From: Mycobacterium deserti | GTDB lineage: Bacteria; Actinomycetota; Actinomycetes; Mycobacteriales; Mycobacteriaceae | Assembly: GCF_025345615.1 (NCBI RefSeq) | Contig: NZ_JAODWD010000003.1 | Coordinates: 496,001-560,000 of the forward strand | Direction: 5' to 3' | DNA length: 64,000 bases | Shown here: positions 56,951 through 64,000 of the stretch, in pieces | Layout: the number at the start of each line of letters is the position of its first letter | How positions within the stretch are numbered: position 1 is the stretch's first letter | Translations under genes and position numbers: made by a program | Notes under the pieces: model-generated | The model's input: only the letters and a program-made list of their open reading frames with translations | Told to the model about the DNA's origin: nothing | The model's database searches: none

Positions 56951-57856
56951 ATGCAGGCCGTTACAGCGTCAGCGAGGTCCGCGGCACCCGCCGCCGACGT
57001 CATTCGAGTCCGCAATCTCACGTTCACGTATCCGAAGGCGACCGAGCCGGCCGTGCGCGGCATGGACTTCTCCGTCAGCCGCGGCGAGATCTTCGGATTT
57101 CTCGGTCCCAGCGGAGCCGGTAAGTCGACGACGCAGAAGTTGCTCATCGGGTTGCTTCGCGGCCATGGCGGTGAGGCCGCGGTATGGGGCAAGGACCCTC
57201 TTGACTGGGGGCCCGCCTACTACGAGCGGATCGGCGTCTCATTCGAGCTGCCGAACCACTACCAAAAACTCACCGCGTTGGAGAATCTGCAGTTCTTCGC
57301 GTCCCTGTACGGCGTGAACACACTGGATCCGATGGAACTGCTCGATGCGGTGGGCCTGGCGAACGACGCCCACACTCGAGTGTCCAAGTTCTCAAAGGGC
57401 ATGCAGATGCGGCTGACTTTCGTCAGGTCGCTGATCAATGATCCAGAACTGCTCTTCCTGGACGAACCCACATCGGGGCTCGATCCGGTGAACGCGCGTA
57501 AGGTCAAAGACATCATCCGCGACCTCAAGTCGCGCGGCCGTACCGTTTTTCTCACCACTCACGACATGAGCACCGCCGACGAGCTCTGCGACAGAGTCGC
57601 TTTCGTGGTGGACGGTCGTATCGTCGCGTTGGACTCGCCCGCGGAGCTCAAAATCGCCCGGAGTCAACGTCGGGTTCGAGTGGAGTTTCGCGGCACTGAC
57701 GGCGTGCTGGAGGAGGCCGAGTTCGCCATGGACGGCCTGGCCGACGACTCGGCGTTCCATGCCGTGCTACGAGACCACCACGTCGCGACCATTCACAGTC
57801 GCGAAGCCACCCTCGACGACGTCTTCGTCGAAACCACGGGAAGGCAACTGGCATGA
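56951..57856 (+). CDS. ABC exporter ATP-binding protein (Rv2688c-like)
   Basis: 301 residues from ATG 56951 with GGAAGG upstream. Walker A GPSGAGKSTTQ, signature FSKGMQMRLTFVR, Walker B ELLFLDEPTSGLDPVN, H-loop LTTHDMS. With the two permeases it forms the system that matches Rv2688c-Rv2686c, described as fluoroquinolone export in M. tuberculosis. A GTG at 56897 in frame could extend it by 18 residues. Controlled by the MarR palindrome. Confidence 0.93.
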   Translation: MQAVTASARSAAPAADVIRVRNLTFTYPKATEPAVRGMDFSVSRGEIFGFLGPSGAGKSTTQKLLIGLLRGHGGEAAVWGKDPLDWGPAYYERIGVSFELPNHYQKLTALENLQFFASLYGVNTLDPMELLDAVGLANDAHTRVSKFSKGMQMRLTFVRSLINDPELLFLDEPTSGLDPVNARKVKDIIRDLKSRGRTVFLTTHDMSTADELCDRVAFVVDGRIVALDSPAELKIARSQRRVRVEFRGTDGVLEEAEFAMDGLADDSAFHAVLRDHHVATIHSREATLDDVFVETTGRQLA

Positions 57857-58566
57857 CGCGCTTGGTAACTGCGATGCGTCTGGAGGCCACACTTCAGATC
57901 CGGCAGAAATTTCTTCACGCGGCGGTCTTCTCGGGTCTGATCTGGTTGGCCGTGCTGTTGCCGATGCCGCACCGTCTGCGTGCGATTGCCGAGCCGTATG
58001 TGCTGTTGGGAGACATCGCGATCATCGGGTTCTTCTTCATCGGCGGATCGGTGTTCTTCGAGAAGCAGGAGCGCACTCTGAGCGCGGTGATATCGACGCC
58101 GTTGCGCTTCTGGGAGTACTTGAGCGCAAAAGTTGCCCTGCTGTTGATGATTTCGCTATTCGTCGCGCTGGTGGTGGTGTCTGTCGCGCACGGATTCGCC
58201 TACCGTCCGGTCCCATTAATCGTCGGTGTGGTGCTCGGAACGGTGTTGATGCTCCTGGTCGGGTTCATCACGTCATTGCCGTTCACGTCGGTCAGCGACT
58301 GGTTCATGTCGGCGACGATCCCGCTCGCGGTGATGTCGGGTCTGCCGGTGCTGTACTTCGCAGGAGTATGGGCGAACCCAGTGGTGTATCTGATCCCCAC
58401 GCTGGGGCCGTTACTGCTGCTCGGTGCGGCATTCGACCAAGTGGCGCTGATGCCGTGGCAGTTCGCGTACTCGGTGGCGTATCCGATTGCGTGCGCCGCC
58501 GCGTTGAGCTGGGCAGCCAAAGCTCTGTTCGGACGGTACGTGGTAGCGAAGTCGGGAGGGCTGTGA
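57853..58566 (+). CDS. ABC exporter permease (Rv2687c-like)
   Basis: 237 residues, six helices: HAAVFSGLIWLAVLLPMP, LLGDIAIIGFFFIGG, VALLLMISLFVALVVVSV, LIVGVVLGTVLMLLVGFI, SATIPLAVMSGLPVLYFAGV, FAYSVAYPIACAAALSWA. ABC-2 type exporter subunit. It overlaps the ATPase stop by 4 bases and its stop overlaps the next start. Confidence 0.9.
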   Translation: MTRLVTAMRLEATLQIRQKFLHAAVFSGLIWLAVLLPMPHRLRAIAEPYVLLGDIAIIGFFFIGGSVFFEKQERTLSAVISTPLRFWEYLSAKVALLLMISLFVALVVVSVAHGFAYRPVPLIVGVVLGTVLMLLVGFITSLPFTSVSDWFMSATIPLAVMSGLPVLYFAGVWANPVVYLIPTLGPLLLLGAAFDQVALMPWQFAYSVAYPIACAAALSWAAKALFGRYVVAKSGGL

Positions 58567-59318
58567 TGACTGCTCCGGCATCCGCGGGGAAGGTTCTTGC
58601 GGCCTTCGCCCGCAACGATATTCGTGGTTCGTATCGCGATCCGCTGCTGGTGATGATCGTCATCGCTCCTGTCATCTGGACCGCCGCGGTCCACATGCTG
58701 ACCCCGTTGTTCACCGAGATGCTGGCTGCCCGGTACGAGTTCGACCTGACGCCGTACTACCCACTGGTGCTTACCGCTTTTCTGCTGCTGACCAGCGTCA
58801 TCATCGCCGGGGGGCTAGCAGCGTTCCTGGTCCTCGATGAGGTCGACGCGGGGACACTCGCCGCGCTACGGGTGACACCGGTGCCACTGCCGGCCTTCTT
58901 CACTTACCGCGCGGTCACGGTCATGGTGGTCACGACCGTTTACGTCATCGCGACGCTGTCGTTCAGCGGCGTACTCCAGCCCGGTCTCCTTCCCGCACTG
59001 GTGCCGATCGGCGTGCTCGCCGGTTTGTCGGCGGTCGTGACGACCCTGCTGATCGTCGCGGTGGCCAACAACAAGATTCAGGGCATCGCCATGGTCCGCG
59101 CGCTGGGCATGTTGATAGCAGGGCTGCCGTGCCTGCCCTGGTTCATTGATTCCGCCTGGAACCTGGCTTTTGGTGTGCTGCCGCCGTACTGGGCCGCCAA
59201 AGCCTTCTGGGTGGCGAGCGAGCACGACGTGTGGTGGCCGTACTTCTTCATCGGCGTCGTTTACAACGTAGCCATCGCCTGGCCGCTGTTCCGTCGATTC
59301 GTCGCCAGAAACACGTGA
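58566..59318 (+). CDS. ABC exporter permease (Rv2686c-like)
   Basis: 250 residues from ATG 58566 (GTG 58563 possible), the second ABC-2 permease. Helices include LLVMIVIAPVIWTAAVHML, PLVLTAFLLLTSVIIAGGLA, VVTTVYVIATLSFSGVL and ALVPIGVLAGLSAVVTTLLI. Export of fluoroquinolones by this trio is established in M. tuberculosis; the substrate here is inferred from synteny. Convergent with the next ABC permease (30-base gap). Confidence 0.9.
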   Translation: MTAPASAGKVLAAFARNDIRGSYRDPLLVMIVIAPVIWTAAVHMLTPLFTEMLAARYEFDLTPYYPLVLTAFLLLTSVIIAGGLAAFLVLDEVDAGTLAALRVTPVPLPAFFTYRAVTVMVVTTVYVIATLSFSGVLQPGLLPALVPIGVLAGLSAVVTTLLIVAVANNKIQGIAMVRALGMLIAGLPCLPWFIDSAWNLAFGVLPPYWAAKAFWVASEHDVWWPYFFIGVVYNVAIAWPLFRRFVARNT

Positions 59319-59348
59319 ATCCGCCGAGTTGCCAAGTGTCCGCGCGGA

Positions 59349-60974
59349 TCACGACGTGACGTCGCGACGGTCATAGCCGACGAGTCCGATCAGGGCCATG
59401 ACCGCACCGATGGCGAGCAGGGCAACTATTGGAGCCCAGCCGGGTGAGACCGACGGTACCGCTGCAATATGCACAAAAGGTGAGGCGTTGCGCAGCCAAT
59501 CGGGAGCGCGTGTGCTCTCGGCGACGATGTTGACGAGGAAGCCGCCCACTCCCGGTACCGCGCCGACGGCTACCACCGCCGAAGGCAGCCACCCGAGAGC
59601 CAACGCCGCCGCACCCAGGGCCAGCCCGGCGATCGCAGCCGTGTTCAACGCACCCGCAGCCGCGTCCACGAGACGAAGAGGCGCGCCGGTGAGTGCGGCA
59701 CCACCCCACATCGCCACCGCCGCCGTGGCGTGCAGAATGACGATTCCCGTTGCTGCCGTGACGGTCTCAACAACCAGTACGCGCACCCGCGGAACAGGCG
59801 AGGCGAAGACCATCGTCCAGTGACGTGCCTTCTCATCACCCGCCAAGGACCCTAGGCGGCTCGCGCCATACAACCCGGTCGGTATGGCCAGCAGACCGAA
59901 CAACGCGGCGGCGAAGCCTTCCGCAGTGTCGAGTCCGGCGAAGCCGGCGCCCGCCGCCAGTTCTGCGAACCGAGGACTGCCTTCGAAGAATTCCAAGATG
60001 GAGGCGATCATCGCCCCGACGATCAGGAAGTAGGCGCCGATACCCGCGACCCATCCGACGCTCGGACGCACGGCACGACGAACCGCGAAACCTCCGACCG
60101 AGCCGAGCAAGCGGGTCCGCGGCGGCCGGTGCGTCGTGAGCGTGAGTAGACCGCCGCCCACATCCCGGTGCCTCGACGCGGCCATCGCAATCGTCGCGAG
60201 AACCACGGGATTGCACGCCAGGACCAGCAACGGCGCGACCCGGTTCTCGGCGTAGGGCGCCACGCGCGCAATCAGGCCAAGGGGGCTCAGCCAGGCTGAC
60301 CACGCCATGGCCGCCATCCCGTCGGCGAGCATCCGAATCAGCAGTGCGACCGTGAGGTAGCCGGCTGCCAGGCCGACCGCTGATGACCTGCTCGGCATGA
60401 CTTGAGCGGCGACCAACCCGACGGTGGCGAACGTCAGGGTCACACCGAGAACGCCTGCGGCGTAGCTCAGCGCGCCCAAGGTGTCGGTGCCGGCGAGCAG
60501 CAATCCCGCGCCGACACCCGCGCCGACCGCGGTCGCCGAAACAACCAGCGCGACAAGGCAGGACCGCAGGGCGTCAGAGGCGCGTAGTGTCCCGGCCAAC
60601 AGAAGGCTCCACCGGCCCGCTTCTTCCTCCCCGCGGGTGATGCGGATGGATGCGAGCATGATCCAGACCCCGGCCAGCATGAGCAGGGGGATGCCGGTCC
60701 GCCACACCGTGAATCCGCCGGGGTCGTCCAGGGCGGCAGGAGTTCCGAAAAGGATTCGGATGGCTGGATTCTCGGTCAGCGCCCGCAACGCTGCCTGATC
60801 GAGTTCGCGCTCGAATGTGGACTTGTACTGGAAGGCCACCATTGCCGACATGACCGCGCACACCGGTGCCACCAGTAGCGTGCCGCGGCGAAGCTGTCGC
60901 ATCGCGACCCGGGTGACCGCTGCGTTGGCACCCGGGACCACCGCCCGGTGTGCGGCGATCGTTCCTGCGGTCAT
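59349..60974 (-). CDS. Large ABC exporter permease
   Basis: 541 residues with about twelve helices in two similar halves, resembling the large permeases of the Rv1217c type (multidrug/polyketide export). First half VFQYK-type start then LLMLAGVWIMLASIRITRGE; second half VGWVAGIGAYFLIVGAMIAS and FGLLAIPTGLYGASRLGSL. It overlaps the ATPase gene by 4 bases (ATGA). Substrate unknown. No TetR regulator is adjacent, unlike the Rv1217c-Rv1218c locus as I remember it. Confidence 0.88.
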   Translation of the reverse strand: MTAGTIAAHRAVVPGANAAVTRVAMRQLRRGTLLVAPVCAVMSAMVAFQYKSTFERELDQAALRALTENPAIRILFGTPAALDDPGGFTVWRTGIPLLMLAGVWIMLASIRITRGEEEAGRWSLLLAGTLRASDALRSCLVALVVSATAVGAGVGAGLLLAGTDTLGALSYAAGVLGVTLTFATVGLVAAQVMPSRSSAVGLAAGYLTVALLIRMLADGMAAMAWSAWLSPLGLIARVAPYAENRVAPLLVLACNPVVLATIAMAASRHRDVGGGLLTLTTHRPPRTRLLGSVGGFAVRRAVRPSVGWVAGIGAYFLIVGAMIASILEFFEGSPRFAELAAGAGFAGLDTAEGFAAALFGLLAIPTGLYGASRLGSLAGDEKARHWTMVFASPVPRVRVLVVETVTAATGIVILHATAAVAMWGGAALTGAPLRLVDAAAGALNTAAIAGLALGAAALALGWLPSAVVAVGAVPGVGGFLVNIVAESTRAPDWLRNASPFVHIAAVPSVSPGWAPIVALLAIGAVMALIGLVGYDRRDVTS

Positions 60975-61894
60975 CGTGACGCCTCGCCGTAGTAGTCGAG
61001 AAAGACCTCTTCGAGGGTCGGCTCGCGCATGGCGACGGCGGTGACGTCGACTGCGGCCAGCGCACGCAAAGCTGCCGCGGGGGAGCCGGACATGGTGAAA
61101 CGCAAACGTTTCGCGTCGAGATGCTCAACATCGCCGACACCGGGGATGTCGGTGAGCAAAGGTTCTTCGTCGCGGTAGGACACCTCCACCACGGTTCGAC
61201 GCAACCGGCGCAAGTCGGTGACCGAGTCGACCTCGACAACGTGCCCAGCCCGCAGGATCGCGACCGTGTCGCAGAGCGCTTCGACCTCACCCAGTTGATG
61301 TGAACTCAGAAACACTGTTTGACCTCGGTCGCGGGCGTCGATGACACACCGGCGAAACTCACGCTCCATCAGCGGATCGAGTCCGCTGGTCGGTTCGTCG
61401 AGGACCAGCAGCGGCGCCCTGGTCGAAAAAGCCGCCACCAGCGCCACTTTCTGTCGGTTTCCGCTCGAGTAGGCCCTGGCCGGCCGGTCGACGTCCAGCG
61501 CAAAGCGCGAGATGAGTTCGGCGCGGTACTCGCCATCGACACCGGGCCCCAAACGGGCCAGCAACTCCAGGATTTCTGCGCCGGTGAGGCTGGGCCACAG
61601 CGCGACGTCGGCGGGGACGTAGGCAAGGTGGCGATGGACGTTGCGAACGTCGTCAGCGCGCTCGCCGAAGATCGTCGCAGTGCCCGCGGACGGTCGGATC
61701 AGTCCGAGCAGCATCCGGATCGTGGTGGACTTGCCTGCCCCGTTGGGCCCGAGGAAGCCGAAGACAGCACCCGGAGCCACCGTGAGGTTCACATCGTCGA
61801 CCGCGACGATCGACCCGAACCGTTTGGTGAGTCCGACGGCATTGATGGCGTGAGACGGATTCGCGCGCACTGGCGCGTGCGACATGGCATGCAC
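60971..61894 (-). CDS. ABC exporter ATP-binding protein (Rv1218c-like)
   Basis: 307 residues. GTG 61894 is chosen because AAAGGG lies seven bases upstream. Walker A GPNGAGKSTTIRM, signature YSSGNRQKVALVA, Walker B LLVLDEPTSGLDPLM, H-loop LSSHQLGE. C-terminal ~90 residues form the regulatory extension of drug exporters. Its mRNA begins with the repeated leader element and a ten-codon leader ORF. Confidence 0.92.
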   Translation of the reverse strand: MHAMSHAPVRANPSHAINAVGLTKRFGSIVAVDDVNLTVAPGAVFGFLGPNGAGKSTTIRMLLGLIRPSAGTATIFGERADDVRNVHRHLAYVPADVALWPSLTGAEILELLARLGPGVDGEYRAELISRFALDVDRPARAYSSGNRQKVALVAAFSTRAPLLVLDEPTSGLDPLMEREFRRCVIDARDRGQTVFLSSHQLGEVEALCDTVAILRAGHVVEVDSVTDLRRLRRTVVEVSYRDEEPLLTDIPGVGDVEHLDAKRLRFTMSGSPAAALRALAAVDVTAVAMREPTLEEVFLDYYGEASR

Positions 61895-61915
61895 AGGTTG
61901 CCCTTTCGAAGTCGG

Positions 61916-61948
61916 TCAATCGACAGCCGACCAGGCTTCCCGGCACAC
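61916..61948 (-). CDS. Possible ten-residue leader peptide before the ABC exporter
   Basis: GTG at 61948 opens M-C-R-E-A-W-S-A-V-D then TGA at 61918-61916. GTG stands nine bases after the -10 TACATT, so translation could be near-leaderless. It ends 21 bases before the ABC GTG. The first residues repeat those of the other two copies, which is the main reason to list it. Confidence 0.35.
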   Translation of the reverse strand: MCREAWSAVD

Positions 61949-61963
61949 CTAGCGAGGAATGTA
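61926..61963 (-). promoter_or_regulatory. Promoter -10 and repeated 5'-leader element, copy in front of the minus-strand ABC exporter
   Basis: Minus strand: TACATT (61963-61958), nine bases, then AGGTGTG-CCGGGAAGCCTGGTCGGC (61950-61926). One base differs from the nhaA copy (GCC for GTC). The two copies face away from each other in the same 203-bp intergenic region. Confidence 0.6.
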
Positions 61964-62020
61964 CTCGCGCGAGCGTTGCCACACCAGACCCGTCGCCGCG
62001 TCTGTGTGGCGGTAATGGCA

Positions 62021-62058
62021 TAGGGTTAGCGAGAGGTGTGCCGGGAAGTCTGGTCGGC
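62021..62058 (+). promoter_or_regulatory. Promoter -10 and repeated 5'-leader element, copy in front of nhaA
   Basis: TAGGGT (62021-62026) is followed nine bases later by GTG, within AGGTGTG-CCGGGAAGTCTGGTCGGC (62034-62058). A short stem is possible (CCGG/CTGG around GAAGT, or GCCG/CGGC). The leader continues 39 bases to the nhaA start. Confidence 0.6.
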
Positions 62059-62101
62059 GATTGCTTCAACGACCGCTAGCCATAGTTGGGACTTACCGTG
62101 A
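62036..62101 (+). CDS. Possible 21-residue leader peptide overlapping the nhaA start
   Basis: GTG 62036 reads [13 protein letters not shown] and runs to a TGA at 62099-62101 that overlaps the nhaA GTG (62098-62100) as GTGA. Translation of this ORF would therefore deliver ribosomes to the nhaA start. A different frame from GTG 62038 (M-P-G-S-L-V-G) ends sooner and lacks an equivalent start in the 56897 copy. Confidence 0.4.
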   Translation: MCREVWSAIASTTASHSWDLP

Positions 62102-63426
62102 CGGCCAATCCACTTCGTCGATTCGCAGGGCAAGAACTGTTCTCGCGGGGATCGTGGTCGGAGACGAACCGCGTCGCCTCGATCCTGCGGAAAGAAACCG
62201 TCGGCGGGGCGATCCTGTTGGTGGCAGCGGCCGCGGCTCTGGTCTGGGCCAACTCGCCGTGGTCGACGAGCTACTTCGGGTTGCGCGATCTCGAGATCGG
62301 TGGCGAGCCGTTCGGCTTGCATCTGACCCTCACCCTGGGCGCATGGGCGGCCGACGGGTTGCTGGCCGTGTTCTTCTTCGTCGTTGGGCTGGAACTCAAA
62401 CGCGAGTTCGTCGCCGGTGATCTGCGCGACCCGGGCCGCGCTGCTCTGCCGATAGCCGCCGCCGTCGGCGGGATGGTGGTGCCGGCGCTGATCTTCGTCG
62501 CGGTGACAGCACACGTGGGCGACGGCGCGACACGGGGATGGGCCATCCCGACCGCTACCGACATCGCGTTCGCCGTTGCTGTTCTCGCCGTCATCTCCAC
62601 GCACCTGCCTTCGGCGTTGCGCACCTTCCTGCTGACTCTGGCCGTCGTCGACGATCTTCTCGCGGTGACGGTCATCGCCGTGTTCTACACCGAGGACATC
62701 AACGTGGGCGCGCTGGCATTGGTGCTCGTGCCGCTGACGCTTTTTGCGTTGTGCGTGCAGCGCCGAATCCGGTCCTGGTGGTTGTTGCTTCCGCTGGCGC
62801 TCGCGACCTGGGTGCTGATGCACGAATCCGGTGTGCACGCGACGGTCGCCGGCGTCCTGCTCGGTTTCGCGGTGCCCGTGGTCCGGTCCGCGGCGGCCGG
62901 TGGGCCGGAGGCCGGACCCGGTCTCGCCGAGCATTTCGAGCATCGGATCCGTCCGCTGTCGGCCGGTATCGCCGTGCCGGTGTTCGCGTTCTTCGCCGCC
63001 GGGGTGAGCCTCGGCGGTGCCGAGGGTCTCACCCGAGCCTTCGCCGACCCCATCACGCTGGGCATCGTGCTCGGGCTGGTGGCAGGAAAACCCATCGGCA
63101 TCTTCTTGACCACCCGGGTGTTGGCGGCGGTCACCCGCGCCACCCTCGACGCGTCGCTGCGCTGGATCGACGTGCTCGGCATCTCGATGCTGGCGGGAAT
63201 CGGGTTTACCGTGTCCTTGCTCATCGGTGATCTCGCATACGGCATCGCGTCGAATCGTGACGAATTCGTGAAGATCGGCGTGCTCGCCGGATCGCTGATC
63301 TCGGCCGTGTTGGCCGCCGTCCTGTTGCGGCTGCGCAACAGGCAGTACCGGGCCATTTGGGAGCTGGAGACCGCCGACGCAGACCGCGACGGCGTGCCCG
63401 ACGTCTACCAGGCTCGACAGGACTGA
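62098..63426 (+). CDS. nhaA: Na+/H+ antiporter NhaA with C-terminal Asp-rich tail
   Basis: 442 residues from GTG 62098. Electrogenic antiporter exporting Na+ or Li+ in exchange for H+. Twelve helices; the ion-binding pair is in [20 protein letters not shown] (the two Asp equivalent to D163/D164 of E. coli), and [14 protein letters not shown] is the other discontinuous helix motif. The last 16 residues include DADRDGVPD, a DxDxDGxxD calcium-loop-like motif unusual for NhaA. Preceded by the repeated leader element. Confidence 0.95.
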   Translation: MTANPLRRFAGQELFSRGSWSETNRVASILRKETVGGAILLVAAAAALVWANSPWSTSYFGLRDLEIGGEPFGLHLTLTLGAWAADGLLAVFFFVVGLELKREFVAGDLRDPGRAALPIAAAVGGMVVPALIFVAVTAHVGDGATRGWAIPTATDIAFAVAVLAVISTHLPSALRTFLLTLAVVDDLLAVTVIAVFYTEDINVGALALVLVPLTLFALCVQRRIRSWWLLLPLALATWVLMHESGVHATVAGVLLGFAVPVVRSAAAGGPEAGPGLAEHFEHRIRPLSAGIAVPVFAFFAAGVSLGGAEGLTRAFADPITLGIVLGLVAGKPIGIFLTTRVLAAVTRATLDASLRWIDVLGISMLAGIGFTVSLLIGDLAYGIASNRDEFVKIGVLAGSLISAVLAAVLLRLRNRQYRAIWELETADADRDGVPDVYQARQD

Positions 63427-63454
63427 CTACGACGGGCGTGCGTAGACTGGCGGG

Positions 63455-64000
63455 ATGCTTGAACAGATCCGCGGCCCCGCTGATCTGCAGCACCTGACGC
63501 AGTCGCAGCTGAGCGATCTGGCGCAAGAAATCCGGGATTTCTTGATTCACAAGGTCGCTGCAACCGGCGGGCATCTCGGTCCGAATCTCGGCGTCGTCGA
63601 ACTCACCCTCGCGCTGCACCGGGTGTTCGATTCGCCGCACGATCCGATCGTCTTCGACACCGGCCACCAGTCATACGTGCACAAGATGCTGACCGGGCGC
63701 AGCCACGACTTCGACACGCTGCGCAAGAAGGACGGGCTGTCGGGCTATCCGTCGCGCGCCGAGAGCGAGCACGACTGGGTGGAGTCCAGCCATGCCAGTT
63801 CGGCACTGTCCTACGCCGACGGGCTGGCCAAGGCGTTCGAACTGACCGGGCATCGCAACCGTCACGTGGTCGCCGTCGTCGGCGACGGCGCGCTGACCGG
63901 CGGCATGTGCTGGGAAGCGCTCAACAACATCGCAGGCGCCCGCAGGCCCGTGGTGATCGTCGTCAACGACAACGGCCGCAGCTATGCGCCGACCATCGGC
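63455..64000 (+). CDS. dxs: 1-deoxy-D-xylulose-5-phosphate synthase, N-terminal part
   Basis: First enzyme of the MEP isoprenoid pathway; only 182 codons are inside the window. [20 protein letters not shown], then the His in [35 protein letters not shown], and the thiamine-diphosphate motif [16 protein letters not shown] followed by [14 protein letters not shown]. The position matches dxs1 (Rv2682c). Continues beyond base 64000. Confidence 0.96.
   Translation, partial: MLEQIRGPADLQHLTQSQLSDLAQEIRDFLIHKVAATGGHLGPNLGVVELTLALHRVFDSPHDPIVFDTGHQSYVHKMLTGRSHDFDTLRKKDGLSGYPSRAESEHDWVESSHASSALSYADGLAKAFELTGHRNRHVVAVVGDGALTGGMCWEALNNIAGARRPVVIVVNDNGRSYAPTIG

Noticed and set aside
62034..62060. Resemblance of the leader core (GGGAAGTCTGGT) to the conserved core of cobalamin riboswitches
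   Set aside because: The pairing strand (CCAG-type) and the downstream B12-box features are absent in all three copies, and the element is too short. A covariance search would settle it.

Overview
The window is high-GC actinobacterial DNA whose gene order matches the recA-to-dxs1 region of mycobacteria (roughly Rv2737c down to Rv2682c of M. tuberculosis, recalled from memory, not searched). An intein-free recA, a group 1h type [NiFe] hydrogenase and a gluABCD glutamate transporter point to a fast-growing environmental Mycobacterium/Mycolicibacterium, close to M. smegmatis. I saw no tRNA, rRNA, insertion sequence, CRISPR array or phage gene. Most of the window is conserved core genome, densely packed with many 4-bp gene overlaps.

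Layout. 1-4919 (minus): high-affinity hydrogen-oxidising hydrogenase operon read as hypA-hypB-hhyS-hhyL-NifU-like gene; the last runs off the left edge. 5087-7555 (plus): VOC protein, recA (SOS box plus a second damage promoter), recX, a small unknown. 7565-10763 (minus): gluABCD. 10856-20609: miaB, membrane protein, DUF349 protein, DMT transporter, LigB-like protein, miaA, dapF, hflX, membrane protein, Rieske protein. 20639-26545: CsbD-like protein, cytoplasmic molybdopterin oxidoreductase, fadE20 behind a palindromic operator, LGFP-repeat surface protein. 26551-28542: lexA, chiZ-like SOS division gene, nrdR. 28555-34868: PhzF-like protein, hydrolase, PAC2 protein, secreted protease, sthA, DUF4192 protein. 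34914-44482: ideR, sigB, several small conserved proteins, sigA, ppgK, suhB. 44510-50738: cei, DUF4193, DUF3093, dut, DUF3710, hydrolase, OB-fold protein, DUF3159 and an MFS exporter. 50751-55876: trkB/trkA, APC permease, TrmA-type methyltransferase, small conserved protein. 55873-61894: SRPBCC protein, MarR regulator and two ABC export systems. 62098-end: nhaA and the start of dxs.

Functional groups: DNA damage response and nucleotide supply (recA, recX, lexA, chiZ, nrdR, dut); tRNA/rRNA modification and ribosome rescue (miaA, miaB, hflX, TrmA-like); global regulation (sigA, sigB, ideR); ion homeostasis and efflux (trkAB, nhaA, MFS, two ABC exporters); survival energy metabolism (hydrogenase).

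The most unusual signal is a nearly identical 17-base core (CCGGGAAGTCTGGTCGG, one base different in one copy) at the predicted 5' end of three separate transcripts, all for membrane transport: the MarR-flanked ABC exporter, the minus-strand ABC exporter and nhaA. In each copy a GTG lies 8-9 bases after a TANNNT -10 hexamer, so each could start a near-leaderless short ORF beginning M-(C/L)-R-E-(V/A)-W-S. In front of nhaA that ORF ends in a GTGA overlap with the nhaA start. I do not recognise this element.
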